DNA from: Nocardioides sp. Root240
Lineage (GTDB): Bacteria > Actinomycetota > Actinomycetes > Propionibacteriales > Nocardioidaceae
Direction: 5' to 3'
Assembly: GCF_001428825.1 (NCBI RefSeq)
Contig: NZ_LMIT01000001.1
Span: forward strand, 566,096-630,095
Length of the DNA: 64,000 bases
The position numbers and the translations under genes are program-made. Below the pieces are notes generated by a model, which was not told where the DNA came from, made no database searches, and was given only the letters and a program-made list of their open reading frames with translations. Below, piece after piece: positions 49,296 through 59,368 of the stretch (position 1 is the first letter of the stretch; each line of letters starts with the position of its first letter).

Positions 49296-50471
49296 ATGAC
49301 GAGCCCGACTCCCCGAACCCGGACCCTCGCGGCGGCCGGTGTCGCCGCCTCCGTGCTGCTGGTCGGCACCGGCGCCGCGACGACGGCGGTCGCGATGCAG
49401 GTCCTCGACCGCGGCGGCGCCACGAGTGCCGGCAGCGCGACGCTGATCCCCTCGACGACCTCCCAGGACGACAGCGGCGTGGTCCCGGACCCGGGCAGCG
49501 TGCCGCAGCTCTCGCCGTACACCCGGCGGGGCCAGGGCTTCGACCCCGGCACCGGATCCACGTCGGACGAGACCACCTCCGACGCCACGGCCGAGCAGTC
49601 CGCCGGCATCGTCGAGATCACCTCGACGCTCGCCAACGGCACCGGCGCGGGCACCGGCCTGGTCCTCGATCAGGACGGCACGATCGTCACCAACCACCAC
49701 GTCGTCGAGGGCGCGACCTCGCTGGAGGTCACCGACGTGTCGACCGGCCGCACCTACGCGGCGCGGTACGTCGGCGGCGACGCCGTCGCCGACGTCGCGG
49801 TCATCCAGCTCGAGGACGCCAGCGGGCTCACCCCGGTCGACCTCTCCGGCGACGCGGCCCAGGTCGGCGACACGATCACCTCGGTCGGCGACGCGGGCGG
49901 CGACGGCGGCGCCCTCACGGCCGCGCCGGGCACGGTCTCCGCCCTGGGCCAGGACATCACCGTGCAGGCGACCGACGGCTCCAGCGCGGAGCTGACCGAC
50001 CTGATCCGGATGGACGCCTACGTCGTCCCCGGCGACTCGGGCGGGGCCGTGCTCGACGGCGACGGCGAGGTCGTCGGGATGAACGTCGCAGCCTCCAGCG
50101 GCTCCCGCCAGGTCACGGGCTACGCGATACCGATCGCGACGGTCTCCTCGATCGTCGACCGGATCGATGCGGGCGACGAGGGCGGCGACGTCGAGCTCGG
50201 CTACCACGGGTACCTCGGCGTCGGCCTCGCCACCAGCGCGAGCACCCCGCTCGTCGCGCAGGTCATCGACGGCACCGCCGCCCAGGACGCCGGCATCACC
50301 GCCGGCGACACGATCACCGCGGTCGACGGCACCTCCGTCCGTACCGCGCAGGCGCTGCAGGAGGCCGTCGCCGCCCACGACGCGGGTGACCGCGTCACGA
50401 TCACCTGGACCACCGCGTCCGGCGGGACCCGGTCGGCCACGGTCACCCTCGGCGAGGGACCCGTGTCGTAG
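49296..50471 (+). CDS. secreted trypsin-like serine protease with PDZ domain
   Basis: A 391-residue DegP/HtrA-type protease. The N-terminus has a signal or anchor (about 10-32) and a Ser/Thr/Asp-rich linker. The protease core has His135 (TNHHVV), Asp166 (ADVAVI) and Ser248 (PGDSGGA). A PDZ domain (about 300-385) includes YLGVGL and AGITAGDTITAVDGTSV. It degrades or guards misfolded envelope proteins. TTTCGGGACGC, shared with the promoter region of the ECF-linked gene, occurs 22 bases before the start codon. Confidence 0.88.
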   Translation: MTSPTPRTRTLAAAGVAASVLLVGTGAATTAVAMQVLDRGGATSAGSATLIPSTTSQDDSGVVPDPGSVPQLSPYTRRGQGFDPGTGSTSDETTSDATAEQSAGIVEITSTLANGTGAGTGLVLDQDGTIVTNHHVVEGATSLEVTDVSTGRTYAARYVGGDAVADVAVIQLEDASGLTPVDLSGDAAQVGDTITSVGDAGGDGGALTAAPGTVSALGQDITVQATDGSSAELTDLIRMDAYVVPGDSGGAVLDGDGEVVGMNVAASSGSRQVTGYAIPIATVSSIVDRIDAGDEGGDVELGYHGYLGVGLATSASTPLVAQVIDGTAAQDAGITAGDTITAVDGTSVRTAQALQEAVAAHDAGDRVTITWTTASGGTRSATVTLGEGPVS

Positions 50472-50534
50472 CAGCTCTGTTCCCCAGGAGGGCCATTCCC
50501 TCAGGAGGACCAGTGCGCTGCCGATCTCGACCAG

Positions 50535-51698
50535 ATGCGCCGCACCGTCATCCTCGTCGGCGCCCTGGTGGCCGCTCTCCTCTCCTTGCGGCCAGCGGGC
50601 GCCGATCCGCTGAACACCGCGAACCCACTCCAGGACTCGGGTCCGTGGCAGTACTCGACCATCGCCACCAAGGCGAACCCCGAGCTGCTGAACCACCTCG
50701 CCGAGACCGACCCGGTACGACGGGCGGCCCTCGGCCGGGTGGCCCTCACGCCGCGCGTGCGCTGGTTCGCGAACTGCGGATCCTGCAACGTCGCGACCGT
50801 GCAGCGGTCGGAGTCGGCGTACGTCGCGGACGCCCGGCGCGGCAAGCCGGACGCCCTGGTCCAGCTGGCGGTCTTCGGCCTGTGGCCCAACGGCGAGGTG
50901 GTCAACGGCAGGCGGCCGGCGATGTCGTGGTCGATGACCCGCTACCAGGCGTGGATCCGCCAGATCGCCGCCGGCATCGGCAACGCACGCGCGGCCGTCG
51001 TCCTCGAGCCCGACCTCGCGATCTCCGCCAACCACGGCGCCGACGGCCGCAGCCGGCCGGACCCGACGCCCGCGCTGCGGATGCGGATGGCCGCCTGGGC
51101 CGCGCAGTACCTCTCCACCGCGCTGCCCCGCACCACGGTCTACCTCGACGCCGGCTCCGCCGACTGGCTGTACGTCGACGAGGCGGTCCGGCTGCTGAAG
51201 GCCAGCGGGATCCGGTACGCCCGGGGATTCGCCCTCGGCGCCACGCACTACGACTCCGTGGCGGCCAACGTCGCCTTCGCCGCGAAGGTCAGCGCCGCAC
51301 TGGCGAAGGCGGGCATCCCCGGCAAGCGCGCGATCATCGACACCGCCGACAACGGCACGCCCTTCACGTGGGCGCAGTGGAACGCCCGTTGGGGCGATCG
51401 CTACCGCGCGACGGGCAACGAGCTCTACCTCTTCGACAACACCCCGACCTGCCGCTCCCGCACCGAGAAGGTCTGCCAGACGCTCGGCCACCGCCCGACC
51501 TGGACGCCCGTCGACGCCGAGGCCGCCAAGCTCGGCCTCGGCACCGACCACCCGGCGCTGCGCCGCCAGGCACGCCAGTACGTCGATGCCTACCTCTGGT
51601 TCGGCCGCGGCTGGCGCTGGATGCAGCAGGGCGGCAACGACCCGTACACCGAGGGCCGGACGGTGCGGATGGCGACGTACTCGCGCTTCCGGCGGTGA
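50535..51698 (+). CDS. secreted glycoside hydrolase, family GH6-like
   Basis: A 387-residue secreted enzyme with a cleavable signal (about 1-23). VVLEPDLAIS and VYLDAGSADWLY, together with the QWNARWGDRY region, are like the barrel and the Asp/loop segments of GH6 cellobiohydrolases and endoglucanases. No cellulose-binding module is attached. The protein probably hydrolyses beta-1,4-glucan outside the cell. Two AGGAGG-like boxes (50488 and 50503) lie upstream, both further from the ATG than usual. Confidence 0.75.
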   Translation: MRRTVILVGALVAALLSLRPAGADPLNTANPLQDSGPWQYSTIATKANPELLNHLAETDPVRRAALGRVALTPRVRWFANCGSCNVATVQRSESAYVADARRGKPDALVQLAVFGLWPNGEVVNGRRPAMSWSMTRYQAWIRQIAAGIGNARAAVVLEPDLAISANHGADGRSRPDPTPALRMRMAAWAAQYLSTALPRTTVYLDAGSADWLYVDEAVRLLKASGIRYARGFALGATHYDSVAANVAFAAKVSAALAKAGIPGKRAIIDTADNGTPFTWAQWNARWGDRYRATGNELYLFDNTPTCRSRTEKVCQTLGHRPTWTPVDAEAAKLGLGTDHPALRRQARQYVDAYLWFGRGWRWMQQGGNDPYTEGRTVRMATYSRFRR

Positions 51699-51705
51699 GC
51701 CCTGC

Positions 51706-51750
51706 GGCACCACCTACGTACGGGGAATGCGTAGTGGGATAGGTAGTGCC
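51706..51750. terminator. hairpin after the GH6 gene
   Basis: Arms 51706-51716 (GGCACCACCTA) and 51740-51750 (TAGGTAGTGCC) pair at ten of eleven positions, with a 23-base loop, seven bases after the stop codon. No U-tract follows, as is common in high-GC actinobacteria, so it is only a probable terminator. Confidence 0.45.
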
Positions 51751-51790
51751 ACAGATGCCCGCACCCCCCGGATCGTCGGAAGGTGGTGGC

Positions 51791-52042
51791 ATGACCACCA
51801 CAGTTGCCGCAGCGATCCGGACGGGGAGCGGCCACGACCACGAGATCGGAGCGCCGGCCCTCCGGACCGCGCTCGGCAACGAGCTGCTGCGCCTGGCCGC
51901 GGCCGAGGACGCCCTGGCCGCCGAGGAGGCGAGCCGGGTGGCCTACTGGGAGCCCTGTCCCGGCAGCGTGGCCGGGCACCGCGCAGCGGCACGAGTGCTC
52001 CGCGACAACGCTGAGCGACTGTTCCGCAGCGCAGCGGCGTGA
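51791..52042 (+). CDS. small helical protein of unknown function
   Basis: An 83-residue protein, mostly Ala/Leu/Glu-rich helix (NELLRLAAAEDALAAEEASR), with one Cys (EPCPGSVAG) and no membrane segment. The ATG at 51791 has a GAAGGTGG box. A second small gene follows 10 bases later, so the pair is likely to be an operon. I recognise neither. Confidence 0.6.
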   Translation: MTTTVAAAIRTGSGHDHEIGAPALRTALGNELLRLAAAEDALAAEEASRVAYWEPCPGSVAGHRAAARVLRDNAERLFRSAAA

Positions 52043-52052
52043 GGTGAGCACG

Positions 52053-52199
52053 ATGACCTGGCAGACCATCACCGTCGCGGTCGACGACCTCGCGCGGGTG
52101 CTGGCCCGGCTCCGCGGATCCGGCGCGACCATCACGCACTGCACCCGGCGCGGCCACACCTGCGAGGTCACCTACTGCGGCTACCTCGACGCCGCCTGA
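52053..52199 (+). CDS. very small protein of unknown function
   Basis: A 48-residue protein with two close Cys pairs in its second half (THCTRRGHTCEVTYCGY). The ATG at 52053 has a GAGGTGAG box five bases upstream, and the frame agrees with high-GC codon use. It lies ten bases after the helical protein gene. Metal binding is possible from the Cys/His spacing; nothing more can be said. Confidence 0.6.
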   Translation: MTWQTITVAVDDLARVLARLRGSGATITHCTRRGHTCEVTYCGYLDAA

Positions 52200-52389
52200 G
52201 CCTCCCACCTCACCCCGATCTGAAAATCCTTCGCCGCCCGCGACCCACCCGGCGTACCGTCGAGGGGTTGGCCACGGGCAGTGGACTCCAGCAATTCACG
52301 CCCTCGTGGCCGTCACGAAATATCCGGTGACGGCGGAGCGCCGACGATCAGACAGGAGCACGAGCAGTTTCGAGGAAGGAGGCGTCGCC

Positions 52390-52830
52390 ATGACCACTGT
52401 CATGCTCCTGAACGCCTCCTACGAGCCGCTCGGCACGGTCACCTTCCAGCACGCCGTCCGAATGCTCTTCCGCGAGGTCGCCACCGTGGAGGAGGCCCAC
52501 GACGACCGGATGATCGGGCCGCACCCGTGGCCGCGGGTGATCCGTCTGGTGCGCTACGTCGCCGCGAAGTGGATGTACCGGCCCGCCGGCTACTCCCGCT
52601 CGGGCGTCCTCAAGCGCGACCGGAACCGCTGCGCCTACTGCGGCCGCCACGCCAGCACCGTCGACCACCTGCTCCCCCAGAGCCGTGGCGGCAGCTGGAC
52701 CTGGCTGAACACCGTCGCCGCGTGCAGCCCGTGCAACGGCCGCAAGGCCAACCGGACCCCGTCGGAGGCGGGCATGCGGCTGCTGCTGGAGCCCTACGCG
52801 CCGACCCGGGCGCAGCTCGCCCGGATCTGA
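52390..52830 (+). CDS. HNH endonuclease
   Basis: A 146-residue protein. A compact HNH domain at about 76-128 has the zinc-binding pairs CAYC and CSPC, the catalytic His of TVDHLLPQSRGGSW, and NTVAACSPCNGRKANR. The N-terminal 70 residues (TTVMLLNASYEPLG) form the family's helical cap. Single-gene HNH proteins of this type are common in actinobacteria; their target is usually unknown. The start has an AAGGAGG box eight bases upstream. No restriction methylase lies nearby. Confidence 0.85.
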   Translation: MTTVMLLNASYEPLGTVTFQHAVRMLFREVATVEEAHDDRMIGPHPWPRVIRLVRYVAAKWMYRPAGYSRSGVLKRDRNRCAYCGRHASTVDHLLPQSRGGSWTWLNTVAACSPCNGRKANRTPSEAGMRLLLEPYAPTRAQLARI

Positions 52831-52839
52831 GGCCTGTAC

Positions 52840-53853
52840 TCAGCCCGTGCTCCGGGAGGACCGACGGACCTCCCGGGGCGCGGCGCCGAACCAGCGCCGG
52901 CAGGCCCGCGAGAGCACGCTCTGCTCGCTGAACCCGAGCATCCCTGACAGCTGGCCGAGGGGCAGGTCGGTGTCGCGCAGGCAGCGCTCCGCCTCGTCGC
53001 GCCGCACGCCGTCGACGAGCTCGGCGAAGGTGATGCCCTGCGCGGCGAGGTGGCGCTGCAGGGTGCGCGGGTGCTGGGCGAGCTGCTCGGCGACCAGCTC
53101 GAGGCTCAGACCGCCGGTCGGCAGCATCCTGCGGACGAGACGGACCACGTCGTCCGTCGTACCGGAGCCGGAGCCGGTACCCGTCGCGATCGTGTCGAGG
53201 TAGTCGCGGACGACCGCGTGCACCGCACTGTCGGCGTCCAGTCGGCGGGCCAGCACCGACGGGCGGAACCGGAAGCCGTAGTCGTCGACGCCGAAGTCGA
53301 CGCGGCAGCCCGCCCAGCGGCGGTACGACGCCGCGTCGGTCAGCGGCTGGTGCTGCAGCTGCAGGGTGGTCGGCCGGAAGTCGTCGCCCGCCAGCAGGCG
53401 GAACACCCGCAGCGCGACGCCGAGCGCGAGCTCGGCCGCCTGGCGGTGGGGCGGTGGACGGTCGACGACCAGGCGCCAGGAGAAGCTCGCGAGCCGCTCG
53501 CGCTCGGGCACCCGGACGCTGACCGCGATCGCGGGGCTGTAGACGGCCATGAACTGCTCGACGGCCTGCAGCGCGTCGCCGACGGTGGCCGCCGTGCGGG
53601 CGGCGACGCCGACCGGGCCGAGGATCTCCAGGCCCTGCCGGTCCGCGAGGCGCCGGCCGAGGTCTCCGACGCGGGTGACGGACGCGGCCGTCTCGAGGAC
53701 GACGACCACGTTCCGGTAGCCGATGAACGTGTCGTGGTCCCCGATCGCGTCCGGCGACAGGTGCGCCGCGGCGAGCAACGGCAACGGGTCGGTGCCCAGC
53801 TCGCGCACCAGCTCGATGAAGCCCTGCAGCGACGTGCCGCGGATCAGGGTCAT
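52840..53853 (-). CDS. AraC-family regulator
   Basis: A 337-residue regulator. The N-terminal half is an arabinose-binding-like (PF12625-type) domain, and the C-terminal 95 residues hold two HTHs (LSLELVAEQLAQHPRTLQRH, then LGQLSGMLGFSEQSVLSRAC). The ATG at 53853 is divergent from the SnoaL-like gene, which it may activate. In related actinobacteria this type often controls lipid or steroid genes; that is a weak hint here. Confidence 0.82.
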   Translation of the reverse strand: MTLIRGTSLQGFIELVRELGTDPLPLLAAAHLSPDAIGDHDTFIGYRNVVVVLETAASVTRVGDLGRRLADRQGLEILGPVGVAARTAATVGDALQAVEQFMAVYSPAIAVSVRVPERERLASFSWRLVVDRPPPHRQAAELALGVALRVFRLLAGDDFRPTTLQLQHQPLTDAASYRRWAGCRVDFGVDDYGFRFRPSVLARRLDADSAVHAVVRDYLDTIATGTGSGSGTTDDVVRLVRRMLPTGGLSLELVAEQLAQHPRTLQRHLAAQGITFAELVDGVRRDEAERCLRDTDLPLGQLSGMLGFSEQSVLSRACRRWFGAAPREVRRSSRSTG

Positions 53854-53954
53854 GTCGTCCAGAGTCAAGAACCAGTCGTGTGATGTCAAGCAGCGGGAGC
53901 CCGCCGCCGGGATCGTGGCTGCTGTCGATCCCACCCACGAACCGGAGGACAACC

Positions 53955-54545
53955 ATGGCCCGCTTCGACATCACCCGGACGAACATCGCCGTCGAGCGCC
54001 TGCTCGAGACGACCGAGAACCCGCGGCACCGCTACCTGCTGCACGCCTACAACCGCCACCGCTACCTCGAGATGGCCGGGCGCTGGAAGGAGATCTTCGC
54101 CCCGGAGATGACCGTCGAGCACCCGATCTACCACTTCAACGTCTTCGGCATCAACACCGTCCTCCAGGGCGCCGAGGCCGTGCAGGCCGTGTACGCCGAG
54201 TGGTCCGAGACGGCGCAGTGCGTCTTCTACACCGACGACGAGGTGCTGGCTGTCGGCGACAACATGATCGTCTCGACCGCGACGATCTACCAGCAGACGC
54301 CGGGCGCCGTGCTCGTCGCCGCCGGTGCGCCGGTCGACCCGGCCGCGCACTACCTCGTCGCCAACGTCGAGCACATGATCTGGCCCTACGACGACGAGGG
54401 CCGCCTGATCGGCGAGGACGTCTGGGAGATCGACGAGTCGAAGCGGCAGGTCATCCCGCTCGACCCGTCCGAGGTGCTCACCACCCAGCGTGCGGGCGAG
54501 CTGCTCGAGCCACTGATCCTGCCGCTCCCCCAGCGCCCGTTCTGA
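53955..54545 (+). CDS. SnoaL-like/NTF2-fold protein
   Basis: A 196-residue protein with the cone-shaped NTF2 fold in outline: NRHRYLEMAGRWKEIFAPEM, the HPIYHFNVFGINTVLQG pocket strand and the ANVEHMIWPYDDEGR back strand. Such proteins include steroid delta-isomerases and polyketide cyclases. A GGAGGA box lies seven bases upstream. Divergent from an AraC gene and close to a cholesterol oxidase, it may act on steroids; the active residues are not clear. Confidence 0.65.
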   Translation: MARFDITRTNIAVERLLETTENPRHRYLLHAYNRHRYLEMAGRWKEIFAPEMTVEHPIYHFNVFGINTVLQGAEAVQAVYAEWSETAQCVFYTDDEVLAVGDNMIVSTATIYQQTPGAVLVAAGAPVDPAAHYLVANVEHMIWPYDDEGRLIGEDVWEIDESKRQVIPLDPSEVLTTQRAGELLEPLILPLPQRPF

Positions 54546-54575
54546 CGGCCCGAGCGCCGGGTCTAGATTGCGCCC

Positions 54576-55271
54576 GTGCGCACCTCGACCCGGCTCCAGC
54601 TCGCCTACGGCGCCCTCGCGGCGGCCGACACCCTGCTCGCGGGCTCGACGAGCCGCTGGGCACACCGCGCCCGCCACGTCACCAAGCCGCTGCTGATGCC
54701 ACTGCTGGGCGCATCCCTCGCCACCGACCCCGCAGCCCGGACCTCGCCCCTGCGCACCAGCACCCTCGTGGCCCAGGCCGCCGGATGGGGTGGCGACGTG
54801 CTCCTGCTCTGCGAGGGCCCGAAGGCCTTCGCCGCGGGCGCCGGGTCCTTCGGCATCGGCCACCTCGCCTACATCAGCGGGCTGGCCCGCCACCGCGACG
54901 CGGGTACGCCGATCACCGCCAACCGGGTGGCCCGGGTGATCGCCGGCACCTGGGCGGTCAGCGGCCCGGTCATGGCGATCGCCGCCGCCCGCAAGGAGCG
55001 GGCACTCGGTCCGACCGTGCTCGGCTACTCGGCAGTGCTGAGCTCGATGACGGCCGCCGCGAACCACCTCTCCCCCGAGCTCCCCCGCGACGCCCGCCTG
55101 CTGACGGCCGCAGGCGCCGGGCTGTTCCTGCTGTCGGACTCGGTGCTCGGCTCGCGGACGTTCGTGCTGACGGACCCGCCGGCCCGGATGGAGTCCGTGG
55201 TGATGGCGACGTACACGGCCGGGCAGCTGCTCCTGTGCGAGGGCGCCCGGCGGGCCGGCCACAAGGGGTAG
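54576..55271 (+). CDS. YhhN-family lysoplasmalogenase-like membrane protein
   Basis: A 231-residue membrane protein with about seven or eight helices. The YhhN/TMEM86 features are the KPLLMPLL helix, GWGGDVLLL with a conserved Asp, FGIGHLAYI, and LLSDSVLG with a second Asp. Animal members cleave vinyl-ether lipids; the bacterial substrate is uncertain. It ends 63 bases before the cholesterol oxidase gene, whose operator lies in that gap. Confidence 0.8.
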   Translation: MRTSTRLQLAYGALAAADTLLAGSTSRWAHRARHVTKPLLMPLLGASLATDPAARTSPLRTSTLVAQAAGWGGDVLLLCEGPKAFAAGAGSFGIGHLAYISGLARHRDAGTPITANRVARVIAGTWAVSGPVMAIAAARKERALGPTVLGYSAVLSSMTAAANHLSPELPRDARLLTAAGAGLFLLSDSVLGSRTFVLTDPPARMESVVMATYTAGQLLLCEGARRAGHKG

Positions 55272-56972
<1,701 letters not shown>

Positions 56973-56987
56973 CCCTCCGGTCCATGG

Positions 56988-57037
56988 GGGACGTCATACG
57001 AAGCGAGGGCTCTCGCCCACGCTTCGTATGACGTCCC
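56988..57037. terminator. strong bidirectional terminator hairpin
   Basis: The 18-bp perfect stem arms 56988-57005 (GGGACGTCATACGAAGCG) and 57020-57037 enclose a 14-base loop that can pair further (GGGC/GCCC). It lies between the convergent cholesterol oxidase and RTX-like genes, so it can end both transcripts. Confidence 0.82.
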
Positions 57038-57056
57038 GGCATCCAGACGGCGCAGG

Positions 57057-58457
57057 TCAGGGCGCCTGCTCGGGCGTGGGCGCCAGCACGTAGGAGTACG
57101 ACACCACGGTCGCGCTGTCCGGCCCGTCCGGACGCACGGTCCGGCCGCCCTTGAGCGGAACCGTGAGGTCGGCCGGGTTCCACTCCTCGTACGCGACGCG
57201 GTCGGCCGCCCGGGTGCTCAGCTGGTAGTCGGAATCGCCCCAAGGGCAGGAGATCCGCCCCGGCTCGCGGAGGACGAGGCCGCCCCACTCGAAGGTGTAC
57301 TTGTGGCTGACCTCGTCGAGCGACAGGGTCACGCCGAGGTCGCCGTCGGCGAAGTCGCCCGAGCCGGCGATCGTGCACTCGCCGTTCTGGCCGAACCCGG
57401 TCCAGCTCCCGGTGACGCCGGTGGGTGCGGTGAAGAACCACGTGACGCCGTCCTGACGCACGTACTGCTCGACGTCGACGCTCACCACCCACGACACCTC
57501 ACTGGTGTAGTTGGTGCCGTTGGAGTAGTTCGACGTGCCCTCGAGGGTCAGCGTCCAGCGCGGCGGCAGCGCCTCGCTGTGGCAGGAGATCTTGACCTCG
57601 ACGTCGGCCGCGCAGACGTCCGGGTCGTCGGGCGAGTTCTCCGGCCCACCGGGCGCCCCGCCGTGGCAGGTGTCAGTGCCCGGGCCTCCGTGGCACTCAT
57701 CGATGCCGTCGTCGCCGTCGAGCCGGTCGTTGCCGGCGCCGCCGAGGAGCCGGTCGCTGCCCGGCCCGCCGTGCACCTTCACGTCGTCGCCCTTGCCGAG
57801 CACGATCAGGTCGTCGCCCGGTCCGCCGTCCGCACGGCCCGGGACGTCGGCGCCGGTCAGCTCGTCGTCTCCGTCGCCACCGACGATCGCGACACCGCCT
57901 GCCCTCGCGGTGAGGAAGTCGTGGCCCGCGCCACCGTAGACCGTCGCACCGGCGGAGTCCGCGACCACGCGGTCGCCGCCCAGGTCGCCCCAGACCACCG
58001 CAGCACGAGCGGTGCCGGTCAGGATCCGGTCGTTGCCGTCGCCACCGCGCAGCTGCTGCCCTCCGGCGCCGCCGGTCGCCCCGCGGACCTCGTCGCTGCC
58101 GAGCCCGCCGGAGACCTTGTCGGCACCGCCGTTCGCCGTGATCCTGTCGTTGCCGGCGTCGCCGTACAACCGAGCACCGCCGGTCGTGCCGGACACGATC
58201 ACGTCGGCACCGGCGCCGCCGCAGACGATGTCGGCGCCGCCGCGGCCGAGGATCCGGTCGTTGCCGCCGAGACCGACGATGACGTCGCGACGCGTGGTGC
58301 CGCGCAGCACGTCGGCGCCGGCCGTGCCGACGATGGTCGCGCGGACACCGGCGCAGGTGGGCCGGGCCGCTGCGCCCGCCCCGGGCACGAGCGCCGTGAG
58401 GGGTACGACGGCCGCCGTGACGAGCGTGACCAGGGTCAGACTGGTTCGGGAATGCAT
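57057..58457 (-). CDS. secreted RTX-like calcium-binding protein
   Basis: A 466-residue protein with a signal peptide (about 1-32) and many GGxGxDx-type nonapeptides at about 45-275 (VIVGLGGNDRILGRGGADIV), which bind calcium and form a beta-roll. A Cys-containing spacer (DECHGGPGTDTCHGG) follows, then a separate beta-rich C-terminal domain of about 170 residues without homology I can name. The start at 58457 has an AAGGAAG box. The role could be in adhesion, the S-layer or an enzyme-linked carrier. Confidence 0.82.
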   Translation of the reverse strand: MHSRTSLTLVTLVTAAVVPLTALVPGAGAAARPTCAGVRATIVGTAGADVLRGTTRRDVIVGLGGNDRILGRGGADIVCGGAGADVIVSGTTGGARLYGDAGNDRITANGGADKVSGGLGSDEVRGATGGAGGQQLRGGDGNDRILTGTARAAVVWGDLGGDRVVADSAGATVYGGAGHDFLTARAGGVAIVGGDGDDELTGADVPGRADGGPGDDLIVLGKGDDVKVHGGPGSDRLLGGAGNDRLDGDDGIDECHGGPGTDTCHGGAPGGPENSPDDPDVCAADVEVKISCHSEALPPRWTLTLEGTSNYSNGTNYTSEVSWVVSVDVEQYVRQDGVTWFFTAPTGVTGSWTGFGQNGECTIAGSGDFADGDLGVTLSLDEVSHKYTFEWGGLVLREPGRISCPWGDSDYQLSTRAADRVAYEEWNPADLTVPLKGGRTVRPDGPDSATVVSYSYVLAPTPEQAP

Positions 58458-58646
58458 GGGTTCTTCCTTGTTCCTTGGGGTTTTCGGGGTGCACCCAGCG
58501 TCGGGGCGGCCGTGGGCCGACCACCATCCCGAGCACGGGGGTGAGTGGATCTCCCAGATCCGTGGGGGTCCCGTTGCGCATGCGGGCCGAAGGTTGGGGG
58601 GTTTCACCCGATGTCGGGCGCCCCGCCCCGGACCTAGGTTCGCGCC

Positions 58647-59006
58647 ATGTCCCTGACCAGCACCGCAGCCGTCGCCGGCGTCGCCTCCACGGTGATCTTC
58701 GTGGGCAGCACCCTGCCCATGCTCGGCAAGGCCGTGCGCACCCGGGACCTCGGCTCGTACAGCCTCGGCAACCTCGGCCTGGCCAACGCCGGCAACATGA
58801 TCCACTCGGTCTACGTGTTCAGCCTGCCGCCCGGACCGCTGTGGGCGCTGCACCTGTTCAACCTCGGCAGCACGCTGTTCATGCTGGTGTGGTTCCTGCG
58901 CTTCGGAGGCGCTCGCATGCATCGGATGCGTGCATTTCCGACCGCCGCACCCGTACCTACCCTCGCAAGTGGAAAGGTTTCACCAACCGCTGAGAGGTCG
59001 TCCTGA
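58647..59006 (+). CDS. PQ-loop/SemiSWEET-like membrane protein
   Basis: A 119-residue protein with three helices (about 8-27, 42-60 and 66-85). STLPMLGKAVRTRDLGSYS resembles the PQ-loop of SemiSWEET sugar carriers, which work as dimers of three-helix units. The final 30 residues are polar and may be disordered. A small secreted-protein gene follows within two bases. Sugar transport is only a suggestion. Confidence 0.55.
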   Translation: MSLTSTAAVAGVASTVIFVGSTLPMLGKAVRTRDLGSYSLGNLGLANAGNMIHSVYVFSLPPGPLWALHLFNLGSTLFMLVWFLRFGGARMHRMRAFPTAAPVPTLASGKVSPTAERSS

Positions 59007-59007
59007 G

Positions 59008-59340
59008 ATGCGTGTCAGAACTGTGCTGGCCGGGGCCGCGTGCGCCCCGATCCTCGTCCTCGTCGGAGCCGGCGGCGCGTTCGCCGGAGAGGTGAAGGGA
59101 CCGCCGGGCGACGACGGCTTCGCCACCGGCGGCTGGACGCCCATCGCGGGCTACCGCGCGAACTCGATCTGCGCGTTCTCCGGCCTCAACGCCTACCACC
59201 CGGGCAAGGAGGGCGTGTACGCCGGCCACGTGCAGAGCTACGGCGCGATCGTCTCGCAGGGCGGCAAGGGCGAGGCGCCGAGTCCGGGCGAGGCGTGCAA
59301 CGGGCACACCGGCGAGCTGGCCGGCGGGGGCGGCGAGTAG
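59008..59340 (+). CDS. small secreted protein of unknown function
   Basis: A 110-residue protein with a clear signal peptide (about 1-27, cleavage after AFA) and a Gly/Pro-rich mature part with two Cys (SICAFSG and EACNGH). No domain is recognised. The ATG at 59008 begins one base after the previous stop. Short secreted Cys-pair proteins of this kind are common in actinobacteria. Confidence 0.65.
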   Translation: MRVRTVLAGAACAPILVLVGAGGAFAGEVKGPPGDDGFATGGWTPIAGYRANSICAFSGLNAYHPGKEGVYAGHVQSYGAIVSQGGKGEAPSPGEACNGHTGELAGGGGE

Positions 59341-59368
59341 GCAGCGCCACGGACGGCGGTCGTCGGGC

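Noticed and set aside
57700-58330. Repeated GGC/GAC-rich blocks as a possible CRISPR or variable repeat array
   Set aside because: They encode in-frame calcium-binding nonapeptides of the RTX-like protein.
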